Part shown: one piece after another, positions 23,933 through 33,794 of the stretch
Numbering within the stretch: the stretch's first letter is position 1
How the letters are laid out: each line of letters opens with the position of its first letter
From: MM2 sp035460165
Lineage (GTDB): Bacteria > Pseudomonadota > Gammaproteobacteria > Burkholderiales > Methylophilaceae
Direction of reading: 5' to 3'
Length of the DNA: 64,000 nt
Assembly: GCA_035460165.1 (NCBI GenBank)
Contig: DATHWW010000024.1
Span: forward strand, 62,001 to 126,000
Made by a program: the position numbers and the translations under genes
The notes under the pieces: model-generated
What the model was told of the DNA's origin: nothing
Databases searched by the model: none
What the model saw: the letters and a program-made list of their open reading frames with translations, nothing else

Positions 23933-24359
23933 TCAGGAATCGCTTCATATGATCGGGTTCAGGGAGCACGCACCTATCGTACTTTCCAAATATCGAGTAA
24001 CGGTTCTGAGCTATGCGGTCATATATCCAGTCACGCAGCGGCTTGGGAATCAGCCATGCGATCACTGCAAACCTCCACGGGAACGGCAAACCCGCAACAA
24101 TCTTTATGACAGCCGTTGAGCGGACATAAAACTTACCGCCGTGCACGTAGACCAAGGTGTCGTAATAGCTCGTAGGCAGCGCCGCCCAACTCAGAATTGC
24201 CTTCCCCTCTTCAGACTGTACCGTGGCAAGTTTGTAACGCTGCTCGCGATCATGCCGGATCAAGAAGCGCGCCCAAAAACTGCATAATTTACACACACCA
24301 TCGAACAAAACTATGTGGTCGTCATGCGATACGCCGGGAGGATTTTGTTCATTACACAT
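23922..24359 (-). CDS. DCC-family thiol-disulfide oxidoreductase (DUF393)
   Basis: Starting at ATG 24359 (MCNEQNPPG), the protein has 145 residues. The signature FDGVCKLCSFWARFLIRHD carries the DxxCxxC motif that gives the DCC family its name, and the remainder is the usual DUF393 thioredoxin-like region. The frame is open upstream to 24413, but that extension would overlap the DUF5329 gene. It precedes the DoxX-like gene with an 11-nt overlap. Confidence 0.87.
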   Translation of the reverse strand: MCNEQNPPGVSHDDHIVLFDGVCKLCSFWARFLIRHDREQRYKLATVQSEEGKAILSWAALPTSYYDTLVYVHGGKFYVRSTAVIKIVAGLPFPWRFAVIAWLIPKPLRDWIYDRIAQNRYSIFGKYDRCVLPEPDHMKRFLNAK

Positions 24360-24387
24360 CAGTAATGTCTTCGAGCTACAGCAGGTA

Positions 24388-24813
24388 TTACCGGCCAGGC
24401 CGCTTCTGCTCATAAGATGGCGAGCCTCTTAGGCTTTTCAGTCGCCGCTCCAGCCACGTGGCGCTTGGCTCAGGGCTTTTCCCCGGGCACTGTACTTGGT
24501 ATGGCTCCCCGCTTTTACTGCTCTTTGTCGCCGCCAGCGCGATGAAATCCTCTGTGCTCGAGACGAGTTCCCTTCTCTCCAGGTATTCGAGTTTCGATGC
24601 AATGTGTTGCTTAGCCTTTACACTGCTGTGCCAAGTTCCGTTACGGTAGAACTCGCATTGGGAATTTCCTAGCGCGCTTAATAGCTGTTGGATTTCTACC
24701 CGCGCAGGTTCAGATAGGCTTTTGGCTTGGGCATAAGCCGAAACGGCCGCCAGAATGGCGAGGACAAGTGCTCCTCGAAGTGCCTTTATCAAGCTCACTG
24801 ATCGATCCGACAT
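24388..24813 (-). CDS. DUF5329 (YfeK-like) periplasmic protein
   Basis: 141 residues with a signal peptide (cleavage near AYAQA, about residue 30). The segment LLSALGNSQCEFYRNGTWHSSVKAK, with the CxFYRNG pattern, followed by AKQHIASKLEYL, is the family hallmark. The function is unknown. It lies 28 nt upstream of the DCC gene on the same strand. Confidence 0.82.
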   Translation of the reverse strand: MSDRSVSLIKALRGALVLAILAAVSAYAQAKSLSEPARVEIQQLLSALGNSQCEFYRNGTWHSSVKAKQHIASKLEYLERRELVSSTEDFIALAATKSSKSGEPYQVQCPGKSPEPSATWLERRLKSLRGSPSYEQKRPGR

Positions 24814-24917
24814 GCTTGAATTATAATTTTATTTTTCAAATAGTTGGGATAAATACTTCATTCATTAGCGAACATGTCCATTTGACTTGAATATGCGATA
24901 TTGATCTGGCGCAGCTG

Positions 24918-25535
24918 TCAGCGTTGCGGCGCAGATTGCAGGTTCAGCGATATTGGCCACTTGTAATACAACCGCACCGCCAGCAGGAAGAACAGCACCA
25001 TCGCGTAGATGAGAGGCTCGGTCACATCCTTTTTGACCAGCCACCAGTAATGGGTCACGCCGAGTATGGCAATAAGGTACACCAGTCGGTGCAGCGTCTG
25101 CCAGCGCTGACGCAGGCGTCGGATCATTGCCTGGTTGGACGTGACGGCCAGCGGGATCATCAGCACAAAGGCGGAAAAACCGACCAGCACATACGGATGC
25201 TTGGCGATATCGTGCACTATCGCTCGCCAGTCGAACCACTGGTCCAGCCCTGCATAAGCCAGCAGATGCAGGCATACATAGAAAAACGTGAATAAACCCA
25301 TCATCCGCCGCAATGGCACCAGCCATTTGATGCCGAAAATCAGACGAATCGGCGTAACGCTGAGCGTGACCAGCAGGCAAACCAGCGTCCAGGTGCCGAG
25401 CGAGCGCATCACGAACTCCACCGGATTCGCGCCCAGGCCATCGGTCACACTCAGCCAGACCAAGCGCGCAAGCGGTAATAGCGCCAAAACAAAAAGCGCT
25501 ATCTTTGCTTTTTTAATCATATTATTGCGTTGCAT
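24918..25535 (-). CDS. msrQ: Heme-binding membrane subunit of methionine sulfoxide reductase
   Basis: From ATG 25535 (one nucleotide after the msrP stop) the protein has 205 residues with six membrane helices and conserved His residues (YVCLHLLAY, LHRLVYLIAILGVTHYWWL) that ligate b-type heme in the ferric-reductase-like family. MsrQ passes electrons from the respiratory chain to periplasmic MsrP. The frame extends 11 codons into msrP; I use the start that avoids this. Confidence 0.94.
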   Translation of the reverse strand: MQRNNMIKKAKIALFVLALLPLARLVWLSVTDGLGANPVEFVMRSLGTWTLVCLLVTLSVTPIRLIFGIKWLVPLRRMMGLFTFFYVCLHLLAYAGLDQWFDWRAIVHDIAKHPYVLVGFSAFVLMIPLAVTSNQAMIRRLRQRWQTLHRLVYLIAILGVTHYWWLVKKDVTEPLIYAMVLFFLLAVRLYYKWPISLNLQSAPQR

Positions 25536-25536
25536 A

Positions 25537-26499
<963 letters not shown>

Positions 26500-26620
26500 G
26501 ACGGGTCTCCTTCCATGCGCATGAGTCGCATGAGACCACAAAACCTTACAAGATATTTCTCGCTCGCGAACCTGGTTCGCAGGGCGATAACGCTCCCCTC
26601 ATCACATTACGCTTCTTGCC

Positions 26621-27520
26621 TTACTGCGCGCGGCTCTGAGCCGATTCAGCCACAGCAATTTCCTGCAGCAACTGCTGCGCACCCAGCTTGCTCGCCATAA
26701 TCCTGGCCAACGCAAACTGTTCTTTCGCTTCGTCGCCCGCGCCCTTGGCCGATTTCACGCGGGCCAGCATGTAGCGGGCCTTTGCCTGCCAATAGGAGTC
26801 CCCCGCCTCGGCGATGGTTCCCAGGAACTTGCCCAGCCATTTTTCGGCATCGGCATACCGCTGCGCGACCAGGCAAATGCGGCCTAGCTCGATGCTGGCA
26901 TGTGCATAGTGATTGAAGTCGCCGGCCCGCTCTTCGAACAATACCGCCTTGAGTTGATGCTCGATGGCCTTGTCGTGCTGCCCCAGCAGGCTGTTGGTGG
27001 CAGCAATGCGGCCATGGCTATCGGCACGTTCGTTGTCGTTGGCGGCCAGCTTAAGCCCTAGCTGATAATGCTCCAATGCACCGGCGGCATCGCCGCTTCC
27101 CTCAAGAGCGGAACCGATCTGATTGAGATTAATCAACTCGAATCCGGTGTTTTTCTCGGTTCGGGCGATCTCCAGGCTTTTGCGATAATTTTCAATAGCC
27201 TGCGAGGTGTTTTTCACTTCACGGTATTGATTGCCGAGCAGCGTCAGCGCAATGATGCGCTCTTCCGGCTGCACAGAAAGCTTCTCCGCTGCCTGCAAAG
27301 CGGCCAGGACCTCGTCATGCTTGCCAAGCTCGCCTGCCGCACGACCGAGACACAGATAGACCTCACGTTTATTGGTTGCGCCAGGCAATGCCTGTTGAGC
27401 AAGCGTTGCGGCTTTTGCGGCATCGCCCGCCTCCAGCGCCTTGTTGCAGCCCTCGACATCAGCCAGCGCAGACTCTGCAAAGGCAAAAAGAACGATCAAT
27501 AACAGATGCTTCGATTTCAT
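26621..27520 (-). CDS. Exported TPR-repeat protein
   Basis: From ATG 27520 the protein has 299 residues with a signal peptide (MKSKHLLLIVLFAFAESALA) and about six tetratricopeptide-like helical pairs (for example ALTLLGNQYREVKNTSQAIENYRKSL near 95-125). It overlaps the cysQ stop by 4 nt and so belongs to that operon. TPR proteins act as interaction scaffolds; the partner is unknown. The longer frame to 27679 lies inside cysQ and lacks a signal peptide at its start. Confidence 0.85.
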   Translation of the reverse strand: MKSKHLLLIVLFAFAESALADVEGCNKALEAGDAAKAATLAQQALPGATNKREVYLCLGRAAGELGKHDEVLAALQAAEKLSVQPEERIIALTLLGNQYREVKNTSQAIENYRKSLEIARTEKNTGFELINLNQIGSALEGSGDAAGALEHYQLGLKLAANDNERADSHGRIAATNSLLGQHDKAIEHQLKAVLFEERAGDFNHYAHASIELGRICLVAQRYADAEKWLGKFLGTIAEAGDSYWQAKARYMLARVKSAKGAGDEAKEQFALARIMASKLGAQQLLQEIAVAESAQSRAQ

Positions 27521-28311
27521 CGGAGATATTGCGACCAGTCGTGGCTGGAGGCTCCTGTGGCAAAAAAGTCGGGATTGAGCAGGGATTCCTTGGTGTTGTA
27601 GCGAAACGGCCGATTGTCGGTCCCGACCAGACGGCCGCCCGCCTCTTCCAGCACGCACTGCGCGGCAGCGGTATCCCATTCCGAAGTCGGCCCCAGGCGC
27701 GGGTAGACGTCTGCCCGGCCTTCCGCCACCAGGCAGATCTTGAGCGAGCTGCCCATGCTGATCAGCATGTGCGGGCCCATGTTGGACAAAAAGCTTATCA
27801 GTCGTTCTCCGGCATGCGAACGACTGCCGGCCACCGTCACCTGCGTAGAGTCGAAGGCACGGGCGCGGACAGGCTGCGGCGGTTTGCTGCCGAGCTTGCG
27901 GAAAGCGCCTTTGCCTTTGGCGGCATAGAACAGCAGGTCGAGCGCCGGTGCGTAAACCACGCCCAGCACAGGCGCGTGATTTTCAATGAGTGCGATATTG
28001 ACGGTGAATTCACCGTTGCGCTTGATGAACTCGCGCGTGCCATCCAGCGGATCGACCAACCAGTATGAGTCCCAAGCCCGGCGTTGCGCATAGGGCAAGG
28101 CTTCCGACTCCTCGGACAATATGGGCAGCTCTGGCGTCAGTTGCGACAGGCCCTGCTCGATAAGGTGATGCGCGGCAAGATCGGCTTGCGTCAGCGGAGA
28201 ATCGTCGTCCTTGCGGCTGACGGCGATTTCGCCGTCATAAACCTCCATGATCGCGCGCCCAGCCTCCATGGCAATGGCCACGACCTTTTCGATCAAGTCG
28301 TTTTTATTCAT
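27517..28311 (-). CDS. cysQ: 3'(2'),5'-bisphosphate nucleotidase
   Basis: 264 residues of the inositol monophosphatase superfamily. Metal-binding motifs include ILSEESE and DPLDGTREFIKRNGEF (about residues 93-108), with a later WDTAAAQCVLEEAGG. CysQ removes 3'-phosphoadenosine 5'-phosphate formed in sulfate assimilation. It is flanked by 4-nt overlaps with the HDOD-GGDEF gene upstream and the TPR gene downstream. Confidence 0.94.
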   Translation of the reverse strand: MNKNDLIEKVVAIAMEAGRAIMEVYDGEIAVSRKDDDSPLTQADLAAHHLIEQGLSQLTPELPILSEESEALPYAQRRAWDSYWLVDPLDGTREFIKRNGEFTVNIALIENHAPVLGVVYAPALDLLFYAAKGKGAFRKLGSKPPQPVRARAFDSTQVTVAGSRSHAGERLISFLSNMGPHMLISMGSSLKICLVAEGRADVYPRLGPTSEWDTAAAQCVLEEAGGRLVGTDNRPFRYNTKESLLNPDFFATGASSHDWSQYLR

Positions 28312-30245
28312 TGAGCGGGTGCAGCGATAACGCGATTGCGTCCTTCCCGTTTGGCTTGATAAAGCGCCTCGTCGGCAATCTTGAGCAGCTCTTCCGGCGA
28401 GGCCATACCGGCGTATTTTTGCGCCACGCCCACACTCACCGTCAATTGCAAATCGATGCCTTCGACATTGATGGGCTGGCCCTCAAAGGCCTGGCGCAGC
28501 CGTTCGGCCTGACGTATGGCGCCGGGAAGCGCGGTTTCAGGCACCAGTATGAAAAACTCTTCGCCGCCGATACGGCAGGCGATATCCGGACGCCGCGAAT
28601 GTTCGCCCAGCATTTCGGCAAGACGCTTCAGGGCGATATCTCCCATGTTATGGCCGTAGTTATCGTTGACCGTCTTGAAATGGTCGATATCCAGCAGCAG
28701 GATACTCAATGGGCGATGATTGCGTTCGGAAGCCACCCATTCGCGCGCCAGCCTGTCCATCGCATAACGACGGTTGTAGAGACCGGTGAGCGCGTCGGTC
28801 AACGCTGCCTCTTCGGCACGCTGATTGGCAATGGTGAGCTGCAGGGCGTTGCGGCGCAGAAGGTCGCATTCCTGAATGACTTCACGCTGCACGGAAACAA
28901 TACGCGAGCCGGCCTTGAGATGCGCCAGCAATTCGGCACGGTCGATGGGTTTGGTGAGATAGTCGTCCGCCCCGGCATTCAGGGCTTCGACCATTTTTTC
29001 CCTGTCGCTCAAGGCGGTCAGCACCATGATGTAAAGATAACGGCCGATTTCAGTTTCGCGCAACGTACGCACCAACTGCAGGCCATCGAAGCCCGGCATC
29101 ATCCAGTCCGTGATCATGATCTGAGGCTGGTGTTCCAGCACCATGCGCAAGGCATCGCGGCCGCCGGATGCCGTGTGCACCTTATGCCCGGCACTCACCA
29201 ATATCGTTTTCAGCAATTCCACTGCAACCGGGTCGTTATCGACGATGAGGATATCCGTCGAAGCATGCGCTTCGGATTCGAGATTTACCTTGAATTCGGT
29301 TGTCACCACAGTGTTGTCCATGTCGCTCCGGTACTGCGCATCCTGCTTCGCATCGGGAAAGGCCGCTACGTTGGGCGCCTGGATTTCCAGCAAGGCGCTC
29401 CATTCCTTCCATTCAAAGATCATCTGGTTGACCAGGCTGATCAGCATCTCGGCATCGATATCCAGCTTCCTCGCAATCGGATAGAGATCGGCCATGTATG
29501 CAGAGCGGTCTTTGTCTCCCGCGAAACACAAGTCTGCCAGCCTCCATGCCAGATGGAAACTCCAAATGAGACGGGAGCGCCGGCTGGTATCCGAAAAACC
29601 GGCCATGCCAGGCAGCTCCTGATACAGAACCGCCTCACTGAAAAACTTGGGTATGCCCCAATCGGTCATCATCGCCGTCGATATCTCGGCGTGGTTGAGA
29701 CCGAATCGCTCTTCTTCCAGTTTCAACAGGAGATCATTATCGCCTTCCGCTTCCGCGAGCACGTTGCCGTACTCCTCGCGATGAATGGCGGCCAGGGCGA
29801 GCTTGCCTATCTGCGATAACAGTCCGCAGGTAAACATTTCGATGGGCGGTGCCACCCGGACTTCTGCGCCGAGTAATTCCGCGGCAACGCCGATGGCGAC
29901 GGAGCGCGACCAGAACTCCTGATAATCAAACCCTTTGGCTTGCCCGCTACGGTGGCCCGAAACCAGCGAAAACGCCAGCACGACCTGCCGTAAAGACTGG
30001 ATGCCGATGGTCATCAGCACATCCGGCGAGAGCGAAACAACCGGGCGGAGCCGTCCGTACATCGGCGAATTCGCCATTTTCAGGACACGACCGACCAGTC
30101 CCGGGTCCGCTTGCATCGCATGGATGATTTCAGGCAGCGCAACATTGTTCTGCTGGCAAAGCTCGATAAGCTTCATTGCCGTTCCCTTGGGGGATGGCAG
30201 ACTTCCGCTGGCCTTCAGCTCGATGTATTTTTCGTTATACGACAT
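28308..30245 (-). CDS. HDOD - receiver - GGDEF signalling protein
   Basis: 645 residues with three modules: an HDOD domain (about 10-210), a receiver domain (about 330-445; ILIVDNDP acidic pair, phospho-acceptor Asp in MITDWMMPG, Lys in YLTKPI) and a GGDEF domain (about 475-640) with signature RIGGEEF. An RRPD sequence five residues before GGEEF matches an inhibitory I-site, so it is probably an active, product-inhibited diguanylate cyclase controlled by phosphorylation. It is cytoplasmic, with no membrane segment. The cognate histidine kinase is not in the window. Confidence 0.92.
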   Translation of the reverse strand: MSYNEKYIELKASGSLPSPKGTAMKLIELCQQNNVALPEIIHAMQADPGLVGRVLKMANSPMYGRLRPVVSLSPDVLMTIGIQSLRQVVLAFSLVSGHRSGQAKGFDYQEFWSRSVAIGVAAELLGAEVRVAPPIEMFTCGLLSQIGKLALAAIHREEYGNVLAEAEGDNDLLLKLEEERFGLNHAEISTAMMTDWGIPKFFSEAVLYQELPGMAGFSDTSRRSRLIWSFHLAWRLADLCFAGDKDRSAYMADLYPIARKLDIDAEMLISLVNQMIFEWKEWSALLEIQAPNVAAFPDAKQDAQYRSDMDNTVVTTEFKVNLESEAHASTDILIVDNDPVAVELLKTILVSAGHKVHTASGGRDALRMVLEHQPQIMITDWMMPGFDGLQLVRTLRETEIGRYLYIMVLTALSDREKMVEALNAGADDYLTKPIDRAELLAHLKAGSRIVSVQREVIQECDLLRRNALQLTIANQRAEEAALTDALTGLYNRRYAMDRLAREWVASERNHRPLSILLLDIDHFKTVNDNYGHNMGDIALKRLAEMLGEHSRRPDIACRIGGEEFFILVPETALPGAIRQAERLRQAFEGQPINVEGIDLQLTVSVGVAQKYAGMASPEELLKIADEALYQAKREGRNRVIAAPAQ

Positions 30246-30328
30246 TGCTGCCAGTTTGAGCTATTCGCCCTATTGCCGCAACAACCCATCTTGCATAAAT
30301 GCGATCATTGTGGCGCGCTGGCACGCGC

Positions 30329-32380
30329 CTATTTCAACAACTGGAGCAAGCCCTCTTCGTCGATCACGGCAACACCCAACTCCTGCGCCTTGGTGAGCTT
30401 GCTGCCAGCTTCTTCGCCTGCAACGACGTAGTCGGTTTTCTTGGAAACGCTGCCGCTCACTTTGCCGCCGGCAGTCTCGATCATCTCCTTAGCCTCTTCG
30501 CGCTTCAATGTCGGCAAGGTGCCGGTCAGTACGAAGGTTTTGCCGCTCAACAGCCCGGCGCTCGCCGAACGGCTGCCCTCGCCTTCCTGTATCCGGATGC
30601 CGCCGATGTCAGCGTCGCGCAATTGCGCGATGATCTCGCGGTTGTGGGGTTCCGCGAAAAACTGCGCAATGGACTCAGCGACCACCGGCCCGACATCCGG
30701 CACCTCTTGCAAGGCGCCGGCATCGGCCGCCGCAATGTGGTCCAGCGTCCCGAAATAGCGCGCCAGGTCCTTGGCCGTTGCCTCGCCGACATTGCGGATG
30801 CCTAACGCATAGACGAAGCGCGCCAGTGTCGGCTGCCTGCTCTTTTCAAGCGCCTGCACGATGTTGTGTGCGGATTTTTCCGCCATGCGCTCCAGTGCCG
30901 ACAAGCTGGGTACGTCGAGCCGATAAAGATCGGCCAGGGTATGCACGATATTGCCGTCGACCAGCTGATCGACCAGCTTTTCGCCCAAGCCCTCGATATC
31001 CATCGCCCGGCGCGAGGCGAAATGCAGAATGGCCTGCTTGCGCTGGGCCGGACAGACCAGCTCGCCGGTGCAACGCACTGCCGCCTCGTCCGGCAGACGC
31101 ACTGCGTGCGAGCCGCATGCCGGGCAAACATGGTGGATCGCTTCTAGCAGGGAATAAGGTTTCGACTCCGCAGGACGGCGGTTGAGGATGACCGACACGA
31201 CTTCGGGAATGACATCCCCCGCACGACGCACGATCACGGTATCGCCGATACGCACGTCCTTGCGGTCGATTTCATCCTGGTTATGCAACGTGGCGTTGGT
31301 AACGGTAACGCCACCGACGAATACCGCCTTCAGTCGCGCCACTGGTGTGATCGCACCGGTACGGCCGACCTGCACGTCGATATTCTCGACCACGGTCATT
31401 TCCTCCTGCGCCGGAAACTTGTGTGCCACGGCCCAGTGCGGCTCACGCGTACGGAAGCCCAGTTCGCGCTGCAAATCGAGGCTATTGACCTTGTAAACAA
31501 CACCGTCGATGTCGTAAGGCAGGCTGTCGCGTTTGGCAGAAACGGCCTGATGAAACGCGATCAGGGAGTCCGCGCCGAGTCCGACTGTACGCTCGGCACA
31601 GACCGGAAAGCCGAATTCCTTCAGCGCATCGAGCAGCTTTCCATGCGTGGCCGGCACCTTCCAGCCGGCGGTTTCACCGAGACCGTACACAAAGAAGGAC
31701 AGCGGGCGCTGCGCTGCCAACCGCGAGTCGAGCTGGCGGATGCTGCCAGCCGCACCGTTGCGCGGATTGACCAGCGTCGCCTTGCCCAGTTCGCGCTGGC
31801 GCGCGTTGTAGCGCTCGAAATCGGGGCGGCTCATGTAGACCTCGCCGCGTACTTCCAGCACCTCGGGCGCATGGTTTTTAAGACGCAAGGGAATCTGGCG
31901 TATGGTGCGGATATTCTGTGTCACGTCCTCCCCCACCTCGCCGTCGCCGCGCGTGGCGGCTTGCACCAGCAGGCCGTTTTCATAGCGCAGACTGATGGCG
32001 AGGCCGTCGAATTTCAATTCCGCGGCGTATTCGATGGAAGGATCGCTGGCATCCAGCCCCAGTTTTTTGCGCGTGCGCGCATCGAAGACCCGCGCGCCAT
32101 TGGGAGTGATGTCGGTTTCGGTCTCGATGGACAGCATCGGCATCCGGTGCCGCACCGGTGCCAGTTCGGAAACCGGCATGCCACCCACACGCTGCGTCGG
32201 CGACTCGGGTGTCAGCAGCTCCGGATGCTGGGCTTCCAGCGCTTGCAGTTCGCGGAATAGCCGGTCGTATTCGCTGTCCGGAATTTCCGGCGCATCGAGA
32301 ACGTAGTACTGATAATCGTGATGAAGAATTTCTTCGCGCAGCTGACGTACGCGCTGCGCTGTTTGCTCAGAAACTGTCAT
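30329..32380 (-). CDS. ligA: NAD-dependent DNA ligase
   Basis: A 683-residue LigA with the standard order: Ia domain, adenylation domain with the active-site Lys in KFDG (Lys123), OB fold, four-Cys zinc finger (CPACG...C...C near 410-435), helix-hairpin-helix domains and a C-terminal BRCT (about 605-683, GKTFVLTGTLPTLKR). It seals nicks in replication and repair using NAD+. The gene starts 3 nt after zipA, continuing the smc-zipA-ligA cluster. Confidence 0.98.
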   Translation of the reverse strand: MTVSEQTAQRVRQLREEILHHDYQYYVLDAPEIPDSEYDRLFRELQALEAQHPELLTPESPTQRVGGMPVSELAPVRHRMPMLSIETETDITPNGARVFDARTRKKLGLDASDPSIEYAAELKFDGLAISLRYENGLLVQAATRGDGEVGEDVTQNIRTIRQIPLRLKNHAPEVLEVRGEVYMSRPDFERYNARQRELGKATLVNPRNGAAGSIRQLDSRLAAQRPLSFFVYGLGETAGWKVPATHGKLLDALKEFGFPVCAERTVGLGADSLIAFHQAVSAKRDSLPYDIDGVVYKVNSLDLQRELGFRTREPHWAVAHKFPAQEEMTVVENIDVQVGRTGAITPVARLKAVFVGGVTVTNATLHNQDEIDRKDVRIGDTVIVRRAGDVIPEVVSVILNRRPAESKPYSLLEAIHHVCPACGSHAVRLPDEAAVRCTGELVCPAQRKQAILHFASRRAMDIEGLGEKLVDQLVDGNIVHTLADLYRLDVPSLSALERMAEKSAHNIVQALEKSRQPTLARFVYALGIRNVGEATAKDLARYFGTLDHIAAADAGALQEVPDVGPVVAESIAQFFAEPHNREIIAQLRDADIGGIRIQEGEGSRSASAGLLSGKTFVLTGTLPTLKREEAKEMIETAGGKVSGSVSKKTDYVVAGEEAGSKLTKAQELGVAVIDEEGLLQLLK

Positions 32381-32383
32381 GCG

Positions 32384-33745
32384 TCAGGAGAATAGGCGGA
32401 GTGCGGAAGGCGTGCCGGGCAGTATGAAGCGCGCCACCATCTTGGCGTGGATCATCTTGAGTTGCTGGCGGATTTTCTCGATCTCGATATCGCCCAGCGC
32501 GCGCTGATTATCGTCTACCAGCACTCCATCCAGCGCCGCCTCCAACTGGCGTGCAAACGTCACCATGCGATTGAATGCATCCGAGCTGCTTTCGACCTTT
32601 GGTACATCCAGCTGGAAACTGACGCCACGATAAAACACCGTGCGCAGGGTTTCGGGCTTGAACGGGCGCTGATCCTGGCTGATCAGCGTAAACAGGGTTT
32701 TACCTTCGGTATCCTGGTAATGGAATGCGCCATCCTCATGCAGTTTCAAATCAGCCGATTCGGCCAGGCCGCGCAGTTTGGTGCCGGCGAAAGGCCCGCT
32801 CGCGCCTTGCAGGATGTGGAAGCCGACCATGACATCGACATCGATGCAGAACTGGTCCAGCTCGGCGGAATACTGCAGAGGATCGTGCGCGCCATGCCAC
32901 GCAAGCTTGGCGCCCAGCGTGGAAGCCAGGTTCTGCACCTGCTCCTGAAAAGCCATCAGCGTTCCTTGCGAAACCGAGCCGGCTCGGTCGGCCAACTGCA
33001 GCGCGGCCACCATTTGCGGATAGCGGCCGGACGGAAGTTCCGGCGACAGGGTGCGCCAGAAACCGATGTCATCCTGCAGGAACCACTGCACCGGCTTATC
33101 GAATTTGGGCATTTGACGGATCGCCATGATAAATGCGTCCATATCCAGCATGGAGGGCAATGCCGCCTTGCCTATCAGGTCGATCTGCTCGTCCACTTCG
33201 TCGGGCATGGTGCTGACCACGGGCCCTGCAGGCACCTCCTCCGGATAGATCTCGGTAGCAAGCTCTTCTTCAGCTGCGATATCTTCGGTTATATCTTCAG
33301 CAATCGTTTGAGCAGGCTCCTCTTCCACTGGCGCGGCAGTTTGGAGAGGCTCTTCAAAAAACGGCGTGGCTTCCAACGCAGGCTCTTCGGGAAAAACTTC
33401 AGAATAGTCCTGGACCGGCGCCTTCGCTGCGACAGGAATCTCTTCCCTTGCTATAGGCTCGGGCTTTTCTCTTGCAGTTTTCTGCGGATGCAAATCTTCA
33501 AGCAGCACGTCTTCGTGAATCAGCGTTTCGCTATAGCGATCTTCGACGCTGATGCGCTCCGTCTCGAACGCGACCGCGCGCTCCGGGTCGATCTGGAAGT
33601 CGTCCATGAGGATGTCGTCCGAAGGCTCTTCGAAACGATGGATGCTCTCCTGCATGAAGCGCCGCTCCTGCCACCAGTTGAAGAGGATGACACCGGCGAT
33701 GATCACCGCGCCGAGCGCGAGCAAAGACAGTTGCAAGTCCGACAT
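32384..33745 (-). CDS. zipA: Cell division protein ZipA
   Basis: 453 residues: an N-terminal membrane anchor (about 5-24, LSLLALGAVIIAGVILFNWW), a long acidic Glu/Pro/Ala-rich linker (about 70-190) and a C-terminal FtsZ-binding domain (about 200-440). ZipA tethers FtsZ to the membrane. The anchor-linker-globular plan and the position between smc and ligA, as in many proteobacteria, support the call. The linker is longer than in E. coli ZipA (328 aa in total). Confidence 0.92.
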   Translation of the reverse strand: MSDLQLSLLALGAVIIAGVILFNWWQERRFMQESIHRFEEPSDDILMDDFQIDPERAVAFETERISVEDRYSETLIHEDVLLEDLHPQKTAREKPEPIAREEIPVAAKAPVQDYSEVFPEEPALEATPFFEEPLQTAAPVEEEPAQTIAEDITEDIAAEEELATEIYPEEVPAGPVVSTMPDEVDEQIDLIGKAALPSMLDMDAFIMAIRQMPKFDKPVQWFLQDDIGFWRTLSPELPSGRYPQMVAALQLADRAGSVSQGTLMAFQEQVQNLASTLGAKLAWHGAHDPLQYSAELDQFCIDVDVMVGFHILQGASGPFAGTKLRGLAESADLKLHEDGAFHYQDTEGKTLFTLISQDQRPFKPETLRTVFYRGVSFQLDVPKVESSSDAFNRMVTFARQLEAALDGVLVDDNQRALGDIEIEKIRQQLKMIHAKMVARFILPGTPSALRLFS

Positions 33746-33794
33746 GCTATCGAATTCCCGTTTTCTTCATCATTTTTAGATTATAGACAACTTC

